This document shows positions 5,924 through 13,636 of a stretch of 15,206 bases of DNA, piece by piece (the stretch's first letter is position 1; every line of letters begins with the position of its first letter). Below the pieces are notes generated by a model. It made no database searches and had not been told where the DNA came from. It worked only from the letters and a program-made list of their open reading frames with translations. The stretch covers positions 1-15,206 of the forward strand of contig JACRNN010000069.1 in the NCBI GenBank assembly GCA_016234955.1, in the 5' to 3' direction. The translations under genes and the position numbers were made by a program. Source of the DNA: Deltaproteobacteria bacterium. GTDB lineage: Bacteria; Desulfobacterota; GWC2-55-46.

Positions 5924-6972
5924 GGTCCACGGCCTACACCGCCGCGGTCATCGGATGCGGGAGGGTGGCATGGATGCTCGAGGACGACCCCCTTGACTCC
6001 AAGCCCTGCACGCACGCCGGGGCGTATATCGAGCTTGCTAAGACAGGCAGGGTAGAGCTCGTTGCCGGCGCGGACCTCGACCGGGAAAGGCTCTCCGCGT
6101 TCGGGCGGAGATTCGAATCAACCTCCCTTTATTCGGATTACAGACAGATGCTCAAGGAAGTCCGTCCCGATATCGTCAGCGTCTGCGCTTACGCGGGCGA
6201 CAGGTTCCGGATGGTCATGGACGCCGTGGAAGCCGGCGCGAGGGGCATATGGTGTGAAAAGGCGTTCGCCGCGTCGCTCAAGGAGGCCCGTGTGATGATC
6301 GAGGCCTGCGCCGGGGACGGTGTTGCGCTCATCGTCTCCCACATGCGCAGATGGAGCCCGCAGTACCAAAAGGCCAAGGAGATGATAGACGCGGGTGCCA
6401 TAGGCAGGGTCGAGTCCGTCGTCTGCCGCTTCAGCGGGAGCCTCATACACACCGGCACACACGCCTTCGACGTTCTCAGATGGTTATGCGGCCCAATCGA
6501 TTGGGTCGAGGGGAGGCTTGAAGACAGGGCAGGAGGCATGGTCTGGGACGCCCCCGTTGACCGCGGCGGCAGGGCCCTTATACAGTTCAGGGACGGCGCC
6601 TACGCCACCGTGCACGCCGAGACAAAGAACTACTTCATATTCGAGTTCGACGTGGTCGGCTCCGACGGGAGGATAAGGATTGGGAATAACGGCCTGCTCG
6701 AATACCATACTCCCAGGAAAAGCCGCAACAATACGGGTATAATGGAGTTATACCCGGAGCCGTTCCCGGAGTGCGAGGCGGGCAACGTCTGGACCGGGGC
6801 GCTGAAGAACCTCCTTGATTGCGTGGATGGCGCTCAAGAGAACCTGAACTCCCCGGAGGACGGGTATAACGCCCTTGAGATAGCCCTGGCGATACACCTG
6901 TCGGCACGGGGGTCTTCAAAGAGGATATACCTGCCGCTTGAGGACATGGAATTGAGCGTAAGGAGCAGATAA
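5920..6972 (+). CDS. Gfo/Idh/MocA-family oxidoreductase (first of two)
   Basis: This 350-residue NAD(P)-dependent sugar oxidoreductase has an N-terminal Rossmann fold (AAVIGCGRVAWMLEDDP, 8-24) and a C-terminal alpha/beta substrate domain. The segment SKPCTHAGAY (27-36) and LIHTGTHAFDVLRWL (175-189) belong to a subgroup often seen in surface-sugar clusters. The usual EKP motif, which places the catalytic Lys, reads E113-K114-A115, so the Lys is kept but the Pro is lost. H177 and H181 fall where family members carry catalytic or substrate-contacting residues. It probably oxidises or reduces a ring or side-chain hydroxyl of the sugar. The start is GTG 5920, overlapping the zinc-ribbon stop, with no other good start upstream. 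NeuB follows 3 nt after the stop. The substrate is unknown. Confidence 0.85.
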   Translation: MRSTAYTAAVIGCGRVAWMLEDDPLDSKPCTHAGAYIELAKTGRVELVAGADLDRERLSAFGRRFESTSLYSDYRQMLKEVRPDIVSVCAYAGDRFRMVMDAVEAGARGIWCEKAFAASLKEARVMIEACAGDGVALIVSHMRRWSPQYQKAKEMIDAGAIGRVESVVCRFSGSLIHTGTHAFDVLRWLCGPIDWVEGRLEDRAGGMVWDAPVDRGGRALIQFRDGAYATVHAETKNYFIFEFDVVGSDGRIRIGNNGLLEYHTPRKSRNNTGIMELYPEPFPECEAGNVWTGALKNLLDCVDGAQENLNSPEDGYNALEIALAIHLSARGSSKRIYLPLEDMELSVRSR

Positions 6973-6975
6973 GGG

Positions 6976-8019
6976 ATGAAAAAAATCATTCATATCGGAA
7001 AAAGGGCTGTAGGGCCGGGCCAGCCGGTCTACGTCATCGCCGAGATAGGCTCGAACCACGATTCAGACCTCGGAAAGGCGAAGGAGCTCATAACGGCGTG
7101 CGGGTACGCCGGGGCAGATGCGGTCAAGTTCCAGTCCTTCACGGCGGAGGGGCTTTTAAACCAGCTCATGCCGGATAAGGACGGCAAATGGGTCCCGCAC
7201 CCGGCGTTCCCGGTGATAGAGAGGTTGACAGTGCCGGAGGAGTGGCACAGGACCCTGATGGATTTCTCGAAGAAAGAGGGGATAACGTTCCTCTCGGCGC
7301 CGTTCGAGGAGGAGAGGGCGCGGCTCTTGAACGACATCGGTGTGGAGGCGTTCAAGATAGCCTCCGGCGACCTCACCAACGAGCCGCTCCTCAAGCAGGT
7401 GGCCGCCTACGGCAAGCCCGTCATCATTTCCACCGGAGCGTCATATCTCCACGAGGTGAAAAGGGCGGTCGAGGTGATGGCGGGGCAGGGCAACCGCTCC
7501 CTCGCGCTCCTGCACTGCGCCTCGCTCTACCCGCCTTCTTACGGGGACGTGAACATACGCGCCGTGGCTACGATGAGAGAGGAGTTCGGGTGCCCGGTGG
7601 GTTTTTCCGACCACACCCCCGGCTCCGCCGTCCCTGTGGCGGCGGTTGCCCTCGGGGCCTCCGTCATAGAAAAGCACATCACGCTCGACAGGAAGGCCGC
7701 CGGGCCCGACCACCCCTACGCGATGGAGGTGGAGGAGTTCAAGGCGATGGTCACGGACATAAGGAATATAGAGAAGGCGCTCGGCGACGGCGTCAAGAGG
7801 CCCTCACCTGCGGAGGAGGGGGAGAGGATAGGGGCGCGCAGGTCCATATACGCAAGGGCTGATATCGCAAGGGGCACGGTGATATCCGGGGAGATGTTAA
7901 AGATAGTCAGGCACGCCTACGGGCTTGAGCCGAGGGAACTCGGTAACGTCATAGGCAAAAAAGCGGCCTCGGATATAGCGAGGAACATGCCCGTCAGGAA
8001 AGAAGACATATGCCTATAG
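6976..8019 (+). CDS. neuB: NeuB-family nonulosonic acid synthase (PEP-dependent)
   Basis: NeuB enzymes condense phosphoenolpyruvate with a six-carbon amino sugar to make a nine-carbon nonulosonic acid. The 347-residue protein has the TIM barrel and the C-terminal antifreeze-like SAF domain. Motifs are AEIGSNHD (22-29), KFQSF (51-55), FKIASGDL (126-133), STGAS (152-156), LHCASLYPP (179-187), GFSDHTPGS (209-217) and EKHITLD (232-238). H213 and H234 correspond in spacing to the Mn ligands of meningococcal NeuB, and R289 in RRSIYA reaches the active site from the SAF domain. After EKH the sequence is AAGPDHPYAM, as in legionaminic/sialic-type synthases; PseI enzymes carry a different acidic-Ser motif there. 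It may therefore not act on the standard pseudaminic precursor. ATG 6976 has AAGGAG at 6960-6965. Confidence 0.92.
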   Translation: MKKIIHIGKRAVGPGQPVYVIAEIGSNHDSDLGKAKELITACGYAGADAVKFQSFTAEGLLNQLMPDKDGKWVPHPAFPVIERLTVPEEWHRTLMDFSKKEGITFLSAPFEEERARLLNDIGVEAFKIASGDLTNEPLLKQVAAYGKPVIISTGASYLHEVKRAVEVMAGQGNRSLALLHCASLYPPSYGDVNIRAVATMREEFGCPVGFSDHTPGSAVPVAAVALGASVIEKHITLDRKAAGPDHPYAMEVEEFKAMVTDIRNIEKALGDGVKRPSPAEEGERIGARRSIYARADIARGTVISGEMLKIVRHAYGLEPRELGNVIGKKAASDIARNMPVRKEDICL

Positions 8020-8795
8020 GCGGAGTAAAAGAGGGTCTGCGCCCGATAGTGGCGATAATACAGGCGCGGATGAGCTCGACCCGGCTCCCGGGCAAGGTGA
8101 TGAAGGAGATATGCGGCCATCCCGTCCTCTTCCATGTGGTCAACCGGCTCAGGTCCTCAAGGCTCATAGACCGCATCATGGTAGCCACCACAGTGGAGCC
8201 GTCCGACGGCGTCATAGAGCGATGGTGTGGGGAGAATAACGTCGAGTGCCACAGGGGGAGCCTCGATGACGTCCTTGAGCGGTACTACGAGGCGGCGCTG
8301 AAGACGGGGGCCGCTACCATCGTAAGGATAACCGCCGACTGCCCGCTCATAGACCCGGAGATAGTCGACACCGTCATCGGCAAGTTCGCGGAAGGCGGGT
8401 GGGACCACGCAGGGACGGAAGCGACCTACCCGGACGGGCTCGATACCGAGGTCTTCAGCTTCCGGGCGCTTGAAAAGGCGCACCAGGAGGCCCGCCTTGC
8501 CTCAGAGCGCGAGCACGTCACGCCGTACATCTGGAAGAACAAGGATATCTTCAGGGTCGTTGCGGTCAGGAACGCGGTAGACCTTTCATACATGCGCTGG
8601 ACGGTGGACGACGAGCGGGACTTCACGCTGGTGACGCGGATATTCGAGGGCTTCGGGTGCGCTGACAGGGTATTCCACATGGGGGAGATAGTGGAGTTCC
8701 TCGACAGGAACCCGGAGATCCTGTCCATAAACTCCGCGATCATGAGGAACGAGGGCTACGCGAAGTCTCTCAGGGAAGACAAAACAGTAAGATGA
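8010..8795 (+). CDS. SpsF-like cytidylyltransferase
   Basis: The 261-residue nucleotidyltransferase has an N-terminal Rossmann-type cytidylyltransferase domain. IVAIIQARMSSTRLPGK (13-29) is the nucleotide-binding loop of the SpsF branch, distinct from the PARGGSKR loop of NeuA and PseF. RITADCPLID (106-115) holds the likely metal-binding D110. The expected role is to join the nonulosonic acid to CMP for transfer. In the Bacillus sps spore-coat operon, an SpsF sits with NeuB-like SpsE and PseG-like SpsG, the same set as here. ATG 8010 lies inside the end of neuB (10-bp overlap) with AGGAAAGAAG just upstream; the in-frame GTG at 8049 would trim poorly conserved residues. The substrate is inferred only from neighbours. 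Confidence 0.85.
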   Translation: MPIGGVKEGLRPIVAIIQARMSSTRLPGKVMKEICGHPVLFHVVNRLRSSRLIDRIMVATTVEPSDGVIERWCGENNVECHRGSLDDVLERYYEAALKTGAATIVRITADCPLIDPEIVDTVIGKFAEGGWDHAGTEATYPDGLDTEVFSFRALEKAHQEARLASEREHVTPYIWKNKDIFRVVAVRNAVDLSYMRWTVDDERDFTLVTRIFEGFGCADRVFHMGEIVEFLDRNPEILSINSAIMRNEGYAKSLREDKTVR

Positions 8796-8804
8796 GGTGA
8801 GGAT

Positions 8805-10115
8805 ATGAAGGTCGCTGACAGGACATTCCCGGTATCCGAGGACCTCTGGGCAAGGGCGCGGAGGCTCATACCCGCCGGCACGCAGACGCTCAGCAAGGGC
8901 CCCGACCAGTTCGTGCGCGGGGTCACGCCCAAGTACCTGAAGCGCGGCTCAGGCTCGCACGTCTGGGACGTGGACGGCAACGAGTACATAGACTACCCGA
9001 TGGCGCTCGGCCCGATACTCCTCGGATACGGTTACGCACCGGTGAACGAGGCGGTAATAAGGCAGATAAAGGACGGCACCACCTTCACGCTCATGCACCC
9101 GCTCGAGGTGGAGGTGGCGGAGCTCCTTGCCTCCGTAATACCCTGCGCCGAGATGGTGAGGTTCGCAAAGAACGGGGCCGACGTAACGAGCGCCGCCGTG
9201 AAGGTGGCCAGGGCCTCTACCGGCAGGGAGCATATCGCGTACTGCGGGTATCACGGGTGCCAGGACTGGTACGCCGTTACGACGCCGAGGAACAAGGGTA
9301 TACCGGCTGTCCTCAAGGGCCTCATGCACCAGTTCGAATACAATAAGATAGAGACCCTTGAGCGGGTCTTCGCCGAGAACCCGGGCAGGATAGCCGGGGT
9401 CATCATGGAGGTCCCCGGAAGCGACCCCGAGGTGGACCCCGCGACCGGCATGAACTTCCTCCAGATGGTAAGGGACGTAGCCCACAGGAACGGGGCGTTG
9501 TTCATACTCGATGAGATAGTCACAGGCTTCAGGTACTCCATAGGGGGGGCGCAGAAGCACTACGGAGTTACGCCGGACCTCGCCGCCTTCGGCAAGGGGA
9601 TGGCCAACGGCTTCGCCATCTCGGCGATCGTCGGGAAAAGGGAGTTCATGAAGGAGCTCGACGAGGTCTTCTTCTCGATGACATATTCCGGCGACACGGT
9701 TGGTCTCGCGGCGGCAAAGGCCACGATAAACGAAATCCTCACAAAGCCGGTGATAGAGCATATATGGGAATTGGGTGCAAGGCTCCACAGCGAGGTGAAC
9801 GGGTTCGCCTCGAGGCTTGGGGTCGATTTCAAGATATTCGGCAAGCCCCCCAGGGGCGGGCTCATGATAAAGAACGCGAAGGGCGAGGACGACCTTGTCC
9901 TCAAGAGCCTCTTCCTCCAGGAGACGGTAAAGCGCGGGATACTCTACGGCGGCCCGGTCTTCATAAGCTACTCGCACAGCGCGGAGGACGTCAAAAAGAC
10001 GGTGGAGGCCTCCTGCGAGGCGATAGAGGCGCTCAAGAAGGCGTCCGAGAGCGCGGACCCGGCCTCGTTCCTCGAAGGCGAGCCGGTGGGGGTTGTATTC
10101 AGGCAGAGGAATTGA
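8805..10115 (+). CDS. Glutamate-1-semialdehyde-type aminotransferase (class III, sugar-cluster type)
   Basis: This 436-residue PLP enzyme is of the class III aminotransferase family, closest in appearance to HemL (glutamate-1-semialdehyde aminomutase). Motifs are IPAGTQTLSKGPDQF (22-36), KRGSGSHVWDVDGNEYID (46-63), FAKNGADVTSAAVKVAR (120-136), CGYHGCQDWY (147-156), LDEIVTGFR with D236 (235-243), and AFGKGMANGF with the PLP Lys K264. Position in a sugar operon and the NGADVT variant of the usual NSGTEA loop argue against a role in haem synthesis. It more likely aminates, or moves an amino group on, the sugar or its side chain. ATG 8805 has GAGGTGAGG just upstream and lies 9 nt after spsF. The C-terminal tail of about 25 residues is extra. 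The true substrate is unknown. Confidence 0.85.
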   Translation: MKVADRTFPVSEDLWARARRLIPAGTQTLSKGPDQFVRGVTPKYLKRGSGSHVWDVDGNEYIDYPMALGPILLGYGYAPVNEAVIRQIKDGTTFTLMHPLEVEVAELLASVIPCAEMVRFAKNGADVTSAAVKVARASTGREHIAYCGYHGCQDWYAVTTPRNKGIPAVLKGLMHQFEYNKIETLERVFAENPGRIAGVIMEVPGSDPEVDPATGMNFLQMVRDVAHRNGALFILDEIVTGFRYSIGGAQKHYGVTPDLAAFGKGMANGFAISAIVGKREFMKELDEVFFSMTYSGDTVGLAAAKATINEILTKPVIEHIWELGARLHSEVNGFASRLGVDFKIFGKPPRGGLMIKNAKGEDDLVLKSLFLQETVKRGILYGGPVFISYSHSAEDVKKTVEASCEAIEALKKASESADPASFLEGEPVGVVFRQRN

Positions 10116-10322
10116 ACAGTTTCGGCAACGGGTTCTTGAAAATGAACCACCCCGCAGCAAGCTAAGGGGTGTCTCTTTATACATCCCCTCCCTTGAGGGG
10201 AGGGTGATATCCTCTACACCCCCACCCATCCTCCCCCGTCAGGGGGGAGGAGATTTAAAATGACGCGGCAAGCCGCGGGGTGGTAGACCCTAAGAGAGAA
10301 TAAAAAAAGGTTTCTTGAGATC
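10116..10322. other. Repeat-filled gap inside the sugar operon
   Basis: The 207-bp gap interrupts an otherwise tightly packed operon. Nearly all of it is occupied by an inverted-repeat-bounded element (10146-10284) with several internal hairpins. The 38 nt between that element and the next ATG are AT-rich (run of seven A at 10302-10308, then GG) with only a weak ribosome binding site. I see no convincing promoter and no coding frame. Confidence 0.65.
10146..10284. repeat. 139-bp intergenic element bounded by 10-bp inverted repeats, with three internal hairpins
   Basis: ACCACCCCGC (10146-10155) and GCGGGGTGGT (10275-10284) are perfect inverted repeats. Inside are three hairpins: CACCCC/GGGGTG (10148-10153 / 10166-10171) with an inner AGC/GCT, CCCTCCC/GGGAGGG (10186-10192 / 10198-10204), and TCCTCCCCC/GGGGGAGGA (10229-10237 / 10243-10251). 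No transposase is encoded. This resembles a dispersed palindromic or MITE-like element, perhaps one repeat inserted in another. The hairpins lack T-runs, so they are poor Rho-independent terminators, though they could reduce downstream expression. Confidence 0.55.
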
Positions 10323-11318
10323 ATGATATCCGACATGAAGGTGCTTGTAATCGGCTGCGGCTCCATCGGGAGGAGGCACCTTAAGAACCTCAACTCCATC
10401 GGCGTGAGGAACTTCATCCTCTGCGACACGGACATGGGCAGGCTTAAGGAGGCCGGAGCCGTCATAACAGGGGACAGGCCTCTTCTTACGACGGACTTCA
10501 AGGAGGCGCTCTCAGCCGGCCCCCATGCGGCCGTTGTGGCCACGCCATCGTCCCTGCACCTGCACATGGGTCTTGAGCTTGCGAAAAGGGGGGTGCACAT
10601 ATTGATGGAAAAGCCCCTCTCCCACACTCTCGACGGGGTCGAGGAGCTTATCAGGGCGGTAAAGGACAGGGGCACGGTAGCCATGATGGCGATGTGCTAC
10701 AGGTTCCATCCGGTTCTGCTCCACGTGAAAAACCTTCTCGATTCGAGTATACTTGGAAAGGTATACCACGCCAACTACTACGGAGGGCATTACCTCCCGG
10801 ACTGGCACCCGAACGCTGACTACAGGAAAGAGTACGCCGCGCGCAAGGACTTAGGCGGTGGGGTGGTGCTAACGAGCATCCACAGCCTCGACAACATAAG
10901 GTGGTTTTTCGGCGAGCCTGAAACGGTCGAGGCTTTCATTGACAGGGTAAGCGGGCTCGAGATGGACGTTGAGGACATCGCGACCGGGATATTCAGGATG
11001 GATAGCGGTATCTACGTCAACTGGGCCTCCGACTTCCTCCAGAGGGCGAACCAGCACAGGATGGTGATAGCCGGGGAGAGGGGGACGGTCAGGTGCGATT
11101 TCCTCGACGGCACGGTTGAGACCTATCTCGCGGAGACAAAGGGGTGGACTATTGTCAAAGTCCCCTTTGAGGTAAACGGGATGTACGTGGCCGAGATGAG
11201 ACACTTCCTCGAATGCGTCGGGAAAAAGGGCGGAGCCGTCATTGACCTGTCAGATGGCTACAAGACGCTCAAGTTCGCCCTAAAGGTAAAGGGGTCGGGT
11301 GAGAAAAGGCGTGGATAA
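10323..11318 (+). CDS. Gfo/Idh/MocA-family oxidoreductase (second of two)
   Basis: This 331-residue NAD(P)-dependent oxidoreductase starts with a clear Rossmann motif (VLVIGCGSIGRRHLKNL, 7-23). VVATPSSLHL (71-80) and the intact E96-K97-P98 motif (LMEKPLS) follow. The substrate domain has HYLPDWHPNADYRKEYAARKD and then LGGGVVLTSIHSLD, with H187 and D190 near the active site. The YLPDWHP/YRKEY signature is typical of members coded beside NeuB-family synthases. It differs clearly from the first oxidoreductase, so the two probably act on different positions or in opposite directions. ATG 10323 was kept, although the ribosome binding site is weak (AAGG 10307-10310 or GAG near 10317); ATG 10335 would also leave the Rossmann strand intact. 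It overlaps the next gene by 20 bp. Confidence 0.87.
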   Translation: MISDMKVLVIGCGSIGRRHLKNLNSIGVRNFILCDTDMGRLKEAGAVITGDRPLLTTDFKEALSAGPHAAVVATPSSLHLHMGLELAKRGVHILMEKPLSHTLDGVEELIRAVKDRGTVAMMAMCYRFHPVLLHVKNLLDSSILGKVYHANYYGGHYLPDWHPNADYRKEYAARKDLGGGVVLTSIHSLDNIRWFFGEPETVEAFIDRVSGLEMDVEDIATGIFRMDSGIYVNWASDFLQRANQHRMVIAGERGTVRCDFLDGTVETYLAETKGWTIVKVPFEVNGMYVAEMRHFLECVGKKGGAVIDLSDGYKTLKFALKVKGSGEKRRG

Positions 11319-12360
11319 GGAGATTCACGGCTCTGTCGCCTTCTGGAGCGAGGGCGGAAGCGCCATAGGGATGGGCCATGTAGCAAGGTCTATCAATATT
11401 GCGTTAGCCGTTATCGAGCGCGGCCTGTTGGCGCGCTTCCTCGTAAACGACGACGCGGCCGTGCGCGGACGCCTTGAGGATTTCGGGGTAGCTTACCGGA
11501 TATGCGGATCTCACCCGGCGGCGGCCCCGGGGACTACAGACGGGGTGGTCGTGATAGATATTAAGAGGGACGTAAGAGAAGAGGTGCGGGAGTTGAAGGA
11601 TATGGGCAGGAAGGTGGTCGTCATCGACAACCTGAGCGCCGCTGATATTGCGGATAAGACCGTCATCCCCTCCGCAATCGCGGCGGGGTCGCCGTTAAAT
11701 GACAGCGTCCTTTCAGGCAAGGATTACGTCATAATAGGGGAGGGTTTCAGGCGGGTAAGGAAAGAGAGACGCAGGCCCGAATGGTGCCGTCCCCTCAAGG
11801 TGCTCGTCACAATGGGCGGGGCTGACCCGTTCCGTCTCACGGAAAAGGTCGTAGCGGCCATTGCCGGAATGGAAGGCATAGAGGCGACGGTAGTGCTCGG
11901 CCCGGCAAAGCGGATGACGGGTGAGCTTGAGGGGCTTATGAAAAACGCGCCGGAGCGGCTCAGGTTCCTTTACTCCGTCAAGGACATGGCTACACTCATG
12001 AGTACCGTCCATATCGCGTTCACGGCAGTAGGCACCACGGTCTATGAGCTTGCGTACATGGGGGCGCCGACAATGCTTATCGCCAATTACGCGGAAGACC
12101 TGGAGACACTTTCAGCGCTCGCGGAGACCGGGGCCTTTGTCAGCCTCGGCGTCGGCATTGGGGTGAGCGGGGAGATGATAAGGGGGGCGGTTGAAGAGTT
12201 TAAGAACAGCGCGGAGAGATACGCCTCCATGTCAGAGAGGGCCTCGGCCCTCATCGACGGCAACGGCGCATCGAGGGTGGCCGGGGTGATAGAGTCCCTG
12301 ATTAATCCCCCCTCACCCCCCTTTACTAAAGGGGGGATTAAGGGGGGATTGCGGAGATAG
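11299..12360 (+). CDS. pseG: PseG-like UDP-sugar hydrolase (SpsG family)
   Basis: PseG cleaves UDP from the UDP-amino-dideoxy sugar, freeing the sugar for the synthase. The 353-residue protein has the two-domain GT28-like fold. The N-terminal AIGMGHVARSINIA (22-35) carries the catalytic-type His H27 in the GxGHxxR signature. VTMGGADPFRL at about 170-180 begins the second domain, and FTAVGTTVYELAYMGAPTMLIA contacts the nucleotide. GTG 11299 has AAAGG five bases upstream; in-frame GTG 11311 is an alternative. Assignment between PseG proper and the related SpsG is uncertain. Oddly, the last 18 residues (from N336) are translated from a 47-nt palindromic repeat, so the natural C-terminus was probably near ESLI. 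The next gene begins 2 nt after the stop. Confidence 0.82.
   Translation: MRKGVDKEIHGSVAFWSEGGSAIGMGHVARSINIALAVIERGLLARFLVNDDAAVRGRLEDFGVAYRICGSHPAAAPGTTDGVVVIDIKRDVREEVRELKDMGRKVVVIDNLSAADIADKTVIPSAIAAGSPLNDSVLSGKDYVIIGEGFRRVRKERRRPEWCRPLKVLVTMGGADPFRLTEKVVAAIAGMEGIEATVVLGPAKRMTGELEGLMKNAPERLRFLYSVKDMATLMSTVHIAFTAVGTTVYELAYMGAPTMLIANYAEDLETLSALAETGAFVSLGVGIGVSGEMIRGAVEEFKNSAERYASMSERASALIDGNGASRVAGVIESLINPPSPPFTKGGIKGGLRR
12304..12350. repeat. 47-nt palindromic repeat, copy 1 (in the PseG-like C-terminus)
   Basis: The palindrome has outer arms AATCCCCCC / GGGGGGATT and inner arms CCCCCCTTTA / TAAAGGGGGG around a single central C (12326). It is read in frame as NPPSPPFTKGGIKGGL and supplies most of the last 18 residues of the protein. 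Its sequence is the reverse complement of copy 2 (13173-13219) except at the central base. Confidence 0.9.
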
Positions 12361-12362
12361 CT

Positions 12363-13625
12363 ATGGTGCTTTCATGGAACAGGGTCGATTCATTCAACGC
12401 CAACTTCACGTCGCCCGCGCTTACGGCCTATCGTCCGTGCCCGGTCTGCGGCTCGATACGGAGCGCGACGGTTACGGTATTCAACGGCTTCCAGTTCTTC
12501 ACCGATTCGGCGCGGGAGCCCAAGAGGGCGGATGTTTGCCAGTGCCTTTGCCTTGATTGTTTTGCTATATACATGAACCCCGGGTACTCAAGCTACGGCT
12601 TCAATACGCTATTTGCCGAGGCAGGGTGCTCCTACGGCTCCACCTCCGGCAGGGCGGATGAGCAGAGGGATTGGCTTGAGAAGAGGGGGCTTCTCGCGGA
12701 GGGCGGGAGGGTCCTTGACGTCGGGTGCTACGACGGGGGGTTCCTCTCCAGGCTCCCGAAAGGCGTATTGAAGACAGGGGTCGATATAGACGGCCCCGCC
12801 ATACTGCGCGGCAGGGAGAGGCACGCCAGCGCGGGGATAGAGTTCATCCACGGGGCCTTCGAGACCTTCGATATAGATGAGACCCCGGACCTTATAACCG
12901 CCTTCCACGTCCTTGAGCACCTGCCGAGGCCGGTGGAGGTGCTCAAAAAACTCAGGACGATAGCCCACGGGGAGACAAGGGCGCTCATAGAGGTCCCGGT
13001 GCTGGAGAACGGCGCCACGAAAGACATCAACGGCTTTTTCTCCGTCCAGCACATGACGCACTTCAGCAAGCAGAGCCTCGCCAACGCCTTGAGGAGGGCC
13101 GGATGGAGGGTCGTGGAGGCTCATGAATGCGCCGGCTACAACGGCTACAGGGTACTGGCAATGCCCGGCGATAATCCCCCCTTAATCCCCCCTTTAATAA
13201 AGGGGGGTGAGGGGGGATTAGTAAAAGGTGCGGGGGATGTCCCGCTTCTGCACGCGTATCTCTCCTCATGGCACAACGCGCTCTTTGAGGCCGGCAAAAG
13301 GATAGAGCGTACAATCGATACGAAGAGGTGCGTTGTATGGGGCGGCGGCATGCATACGGAGTTCCTCTACCATACGACGTCCTTTTTCCACGCAGAGCCT
13401 GAAAGGGAATACGTAATCGTGGACGGGGACAGGCTCAAGCAGGGCAGGTCGTGGAGGGGCATACGGATATACGATCCGTCCGCGCTTTCAGAGGTCGATT
13501 GGTCCGGCGCATCGCTTTTCATATCGAGCTACGGGAGCCAGAACGAGATGGTTGAGGCGGCCATCTCCATGAACGTCCCGCGGGAGAGGATAACAACGCT
13601 CTATGACGACGTAAGGGTATATTGA
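12363..13625 (+). CDS. Three-domain SAM-dependent sugar C-methyltransferase-like protein
   Basis: The 420-residue protein matches the layout of sugar C-methyltransferases such as TylC3 and NovU. It has an N-terminal zinc-binding domain (C26 and C29 in CPVCG; C63 and C66 in CLDC), a class I SAM-binding domain (VLDVGCYDGGFL, 117-128; FHVLEHL, 181-187) and a C-terminal Rossmann-like domain beginning VVWGGGMHTEFLY (324-336). Such enzymes usually add a methyl carbon next to a keto group on a nucleotide-bound deoxy sugar; here the substrate is unknown, and other methyl acceptors are possible. Residues 271-287 come from an inserted palindromic repeat lying exactly in the linker between the SAM and C-terminal domains, so the fold may survive. 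ATG 12363 has GGAG at 12353-12356. The stop is 11 nt before the ThDP gene. Confidence 0.83.
   Translation: MVLSWNRVDSFNANFTSPALTAYRPCPVCGSIRSATVTVFNGFQFFTDSAREPKRADVCQCLCLDCFAIYMNPGYSSYGFNTLFAEAGCSYGSTSGRADEQRDWLEKRGLLAEGGRVLDVGCYDGGFLSRLPKGVLKTGVDIDGPAILRGRERHASAGIEFIHGAFETFDIDETPDLITAFHVLEHLPRPVEVLKKLRTIAHGETRALIEVPVLENGATKDINGFFSVQHMTHFSKQSLANALRRAGWRVVEAHECAGYNGYRVLAMPGDNPPLIPPLIKGGEGGLVKGAGDVPLLHAYLSSWHNALFEAGKRIERTIDTKRCVVWGGGMHTEFLYHTTSFFHAEPEREYVIVDGDRLKQGRSWRGIRIYDPSALSEVDWSGASLFISSYGSQNEMVEAAISMNVPRERITTLYDDVRVY
13173..13219. repeat. 47-nt palindromic repeat, copy 2 (inside the methyltransferase-like gene)
   Basis: It has outer arms AATCCCCCC / GGGGGGATT and inner arms CCCCCCTTTA / TAAAGGGGGG around a central A (13197). 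It is translated in frame as NPPLIPPLIKGGEGGL. Reverse-complemented, it equals copy 1 at 46 of 47 positions, differing only at the central base. Copies 1 and 2 are 822 bp apart in opposite orientation. Confidence 0.9.
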
Positions 13626-13636
13626 GGGGTCTGAAA

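Noticed and set aside
7188..7862. 224-codon + strand frame inside neuB
   Set aside because: It is an out-of-frame shadow of the NeuB-family gene with low-complexity Gly/Arg-rich translation. NeuB motifs run straight through the region in the other frame.
8010..8795. pseF or neuA label
   Set aside because: The nucleotide-binding loop is QARMSSTRLPGK, the SpsF type, not the PARGGSKR type of PseF and NeuA.
8805..10115. hemL (haem biosynthesis) label
   Set aside because: The fold and PLP motifs match, but the gene lies between sugar-activation and sugar-oxidation genes and carries NGADVT in place of the usual HemL loop.
8949..10229. 426-codon open frame on the - strand opposite the aminotransferase
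   Set aside because: It is a compositional shadow. The + strand protein has intact PLP motifs, while the - strand product is rich in Arg, Pro, His and Gly with no recognisable motif and no good ribosome binding site.
10146..10284. Rho-independent terminators after the aminotransferase gene
   Set aside because: The hairpins are strong but none is followed by a run of T. The downstream genes are clearly part of the same functional set.
12304..13219. Insertion sequence ends or an IS element between the two palindromes
   Set aside because: The DNA between the copies is the end of the PseG-like gene and most of the methyltransferase-like gene. There is no transposase, and the copies are separate small insertions.
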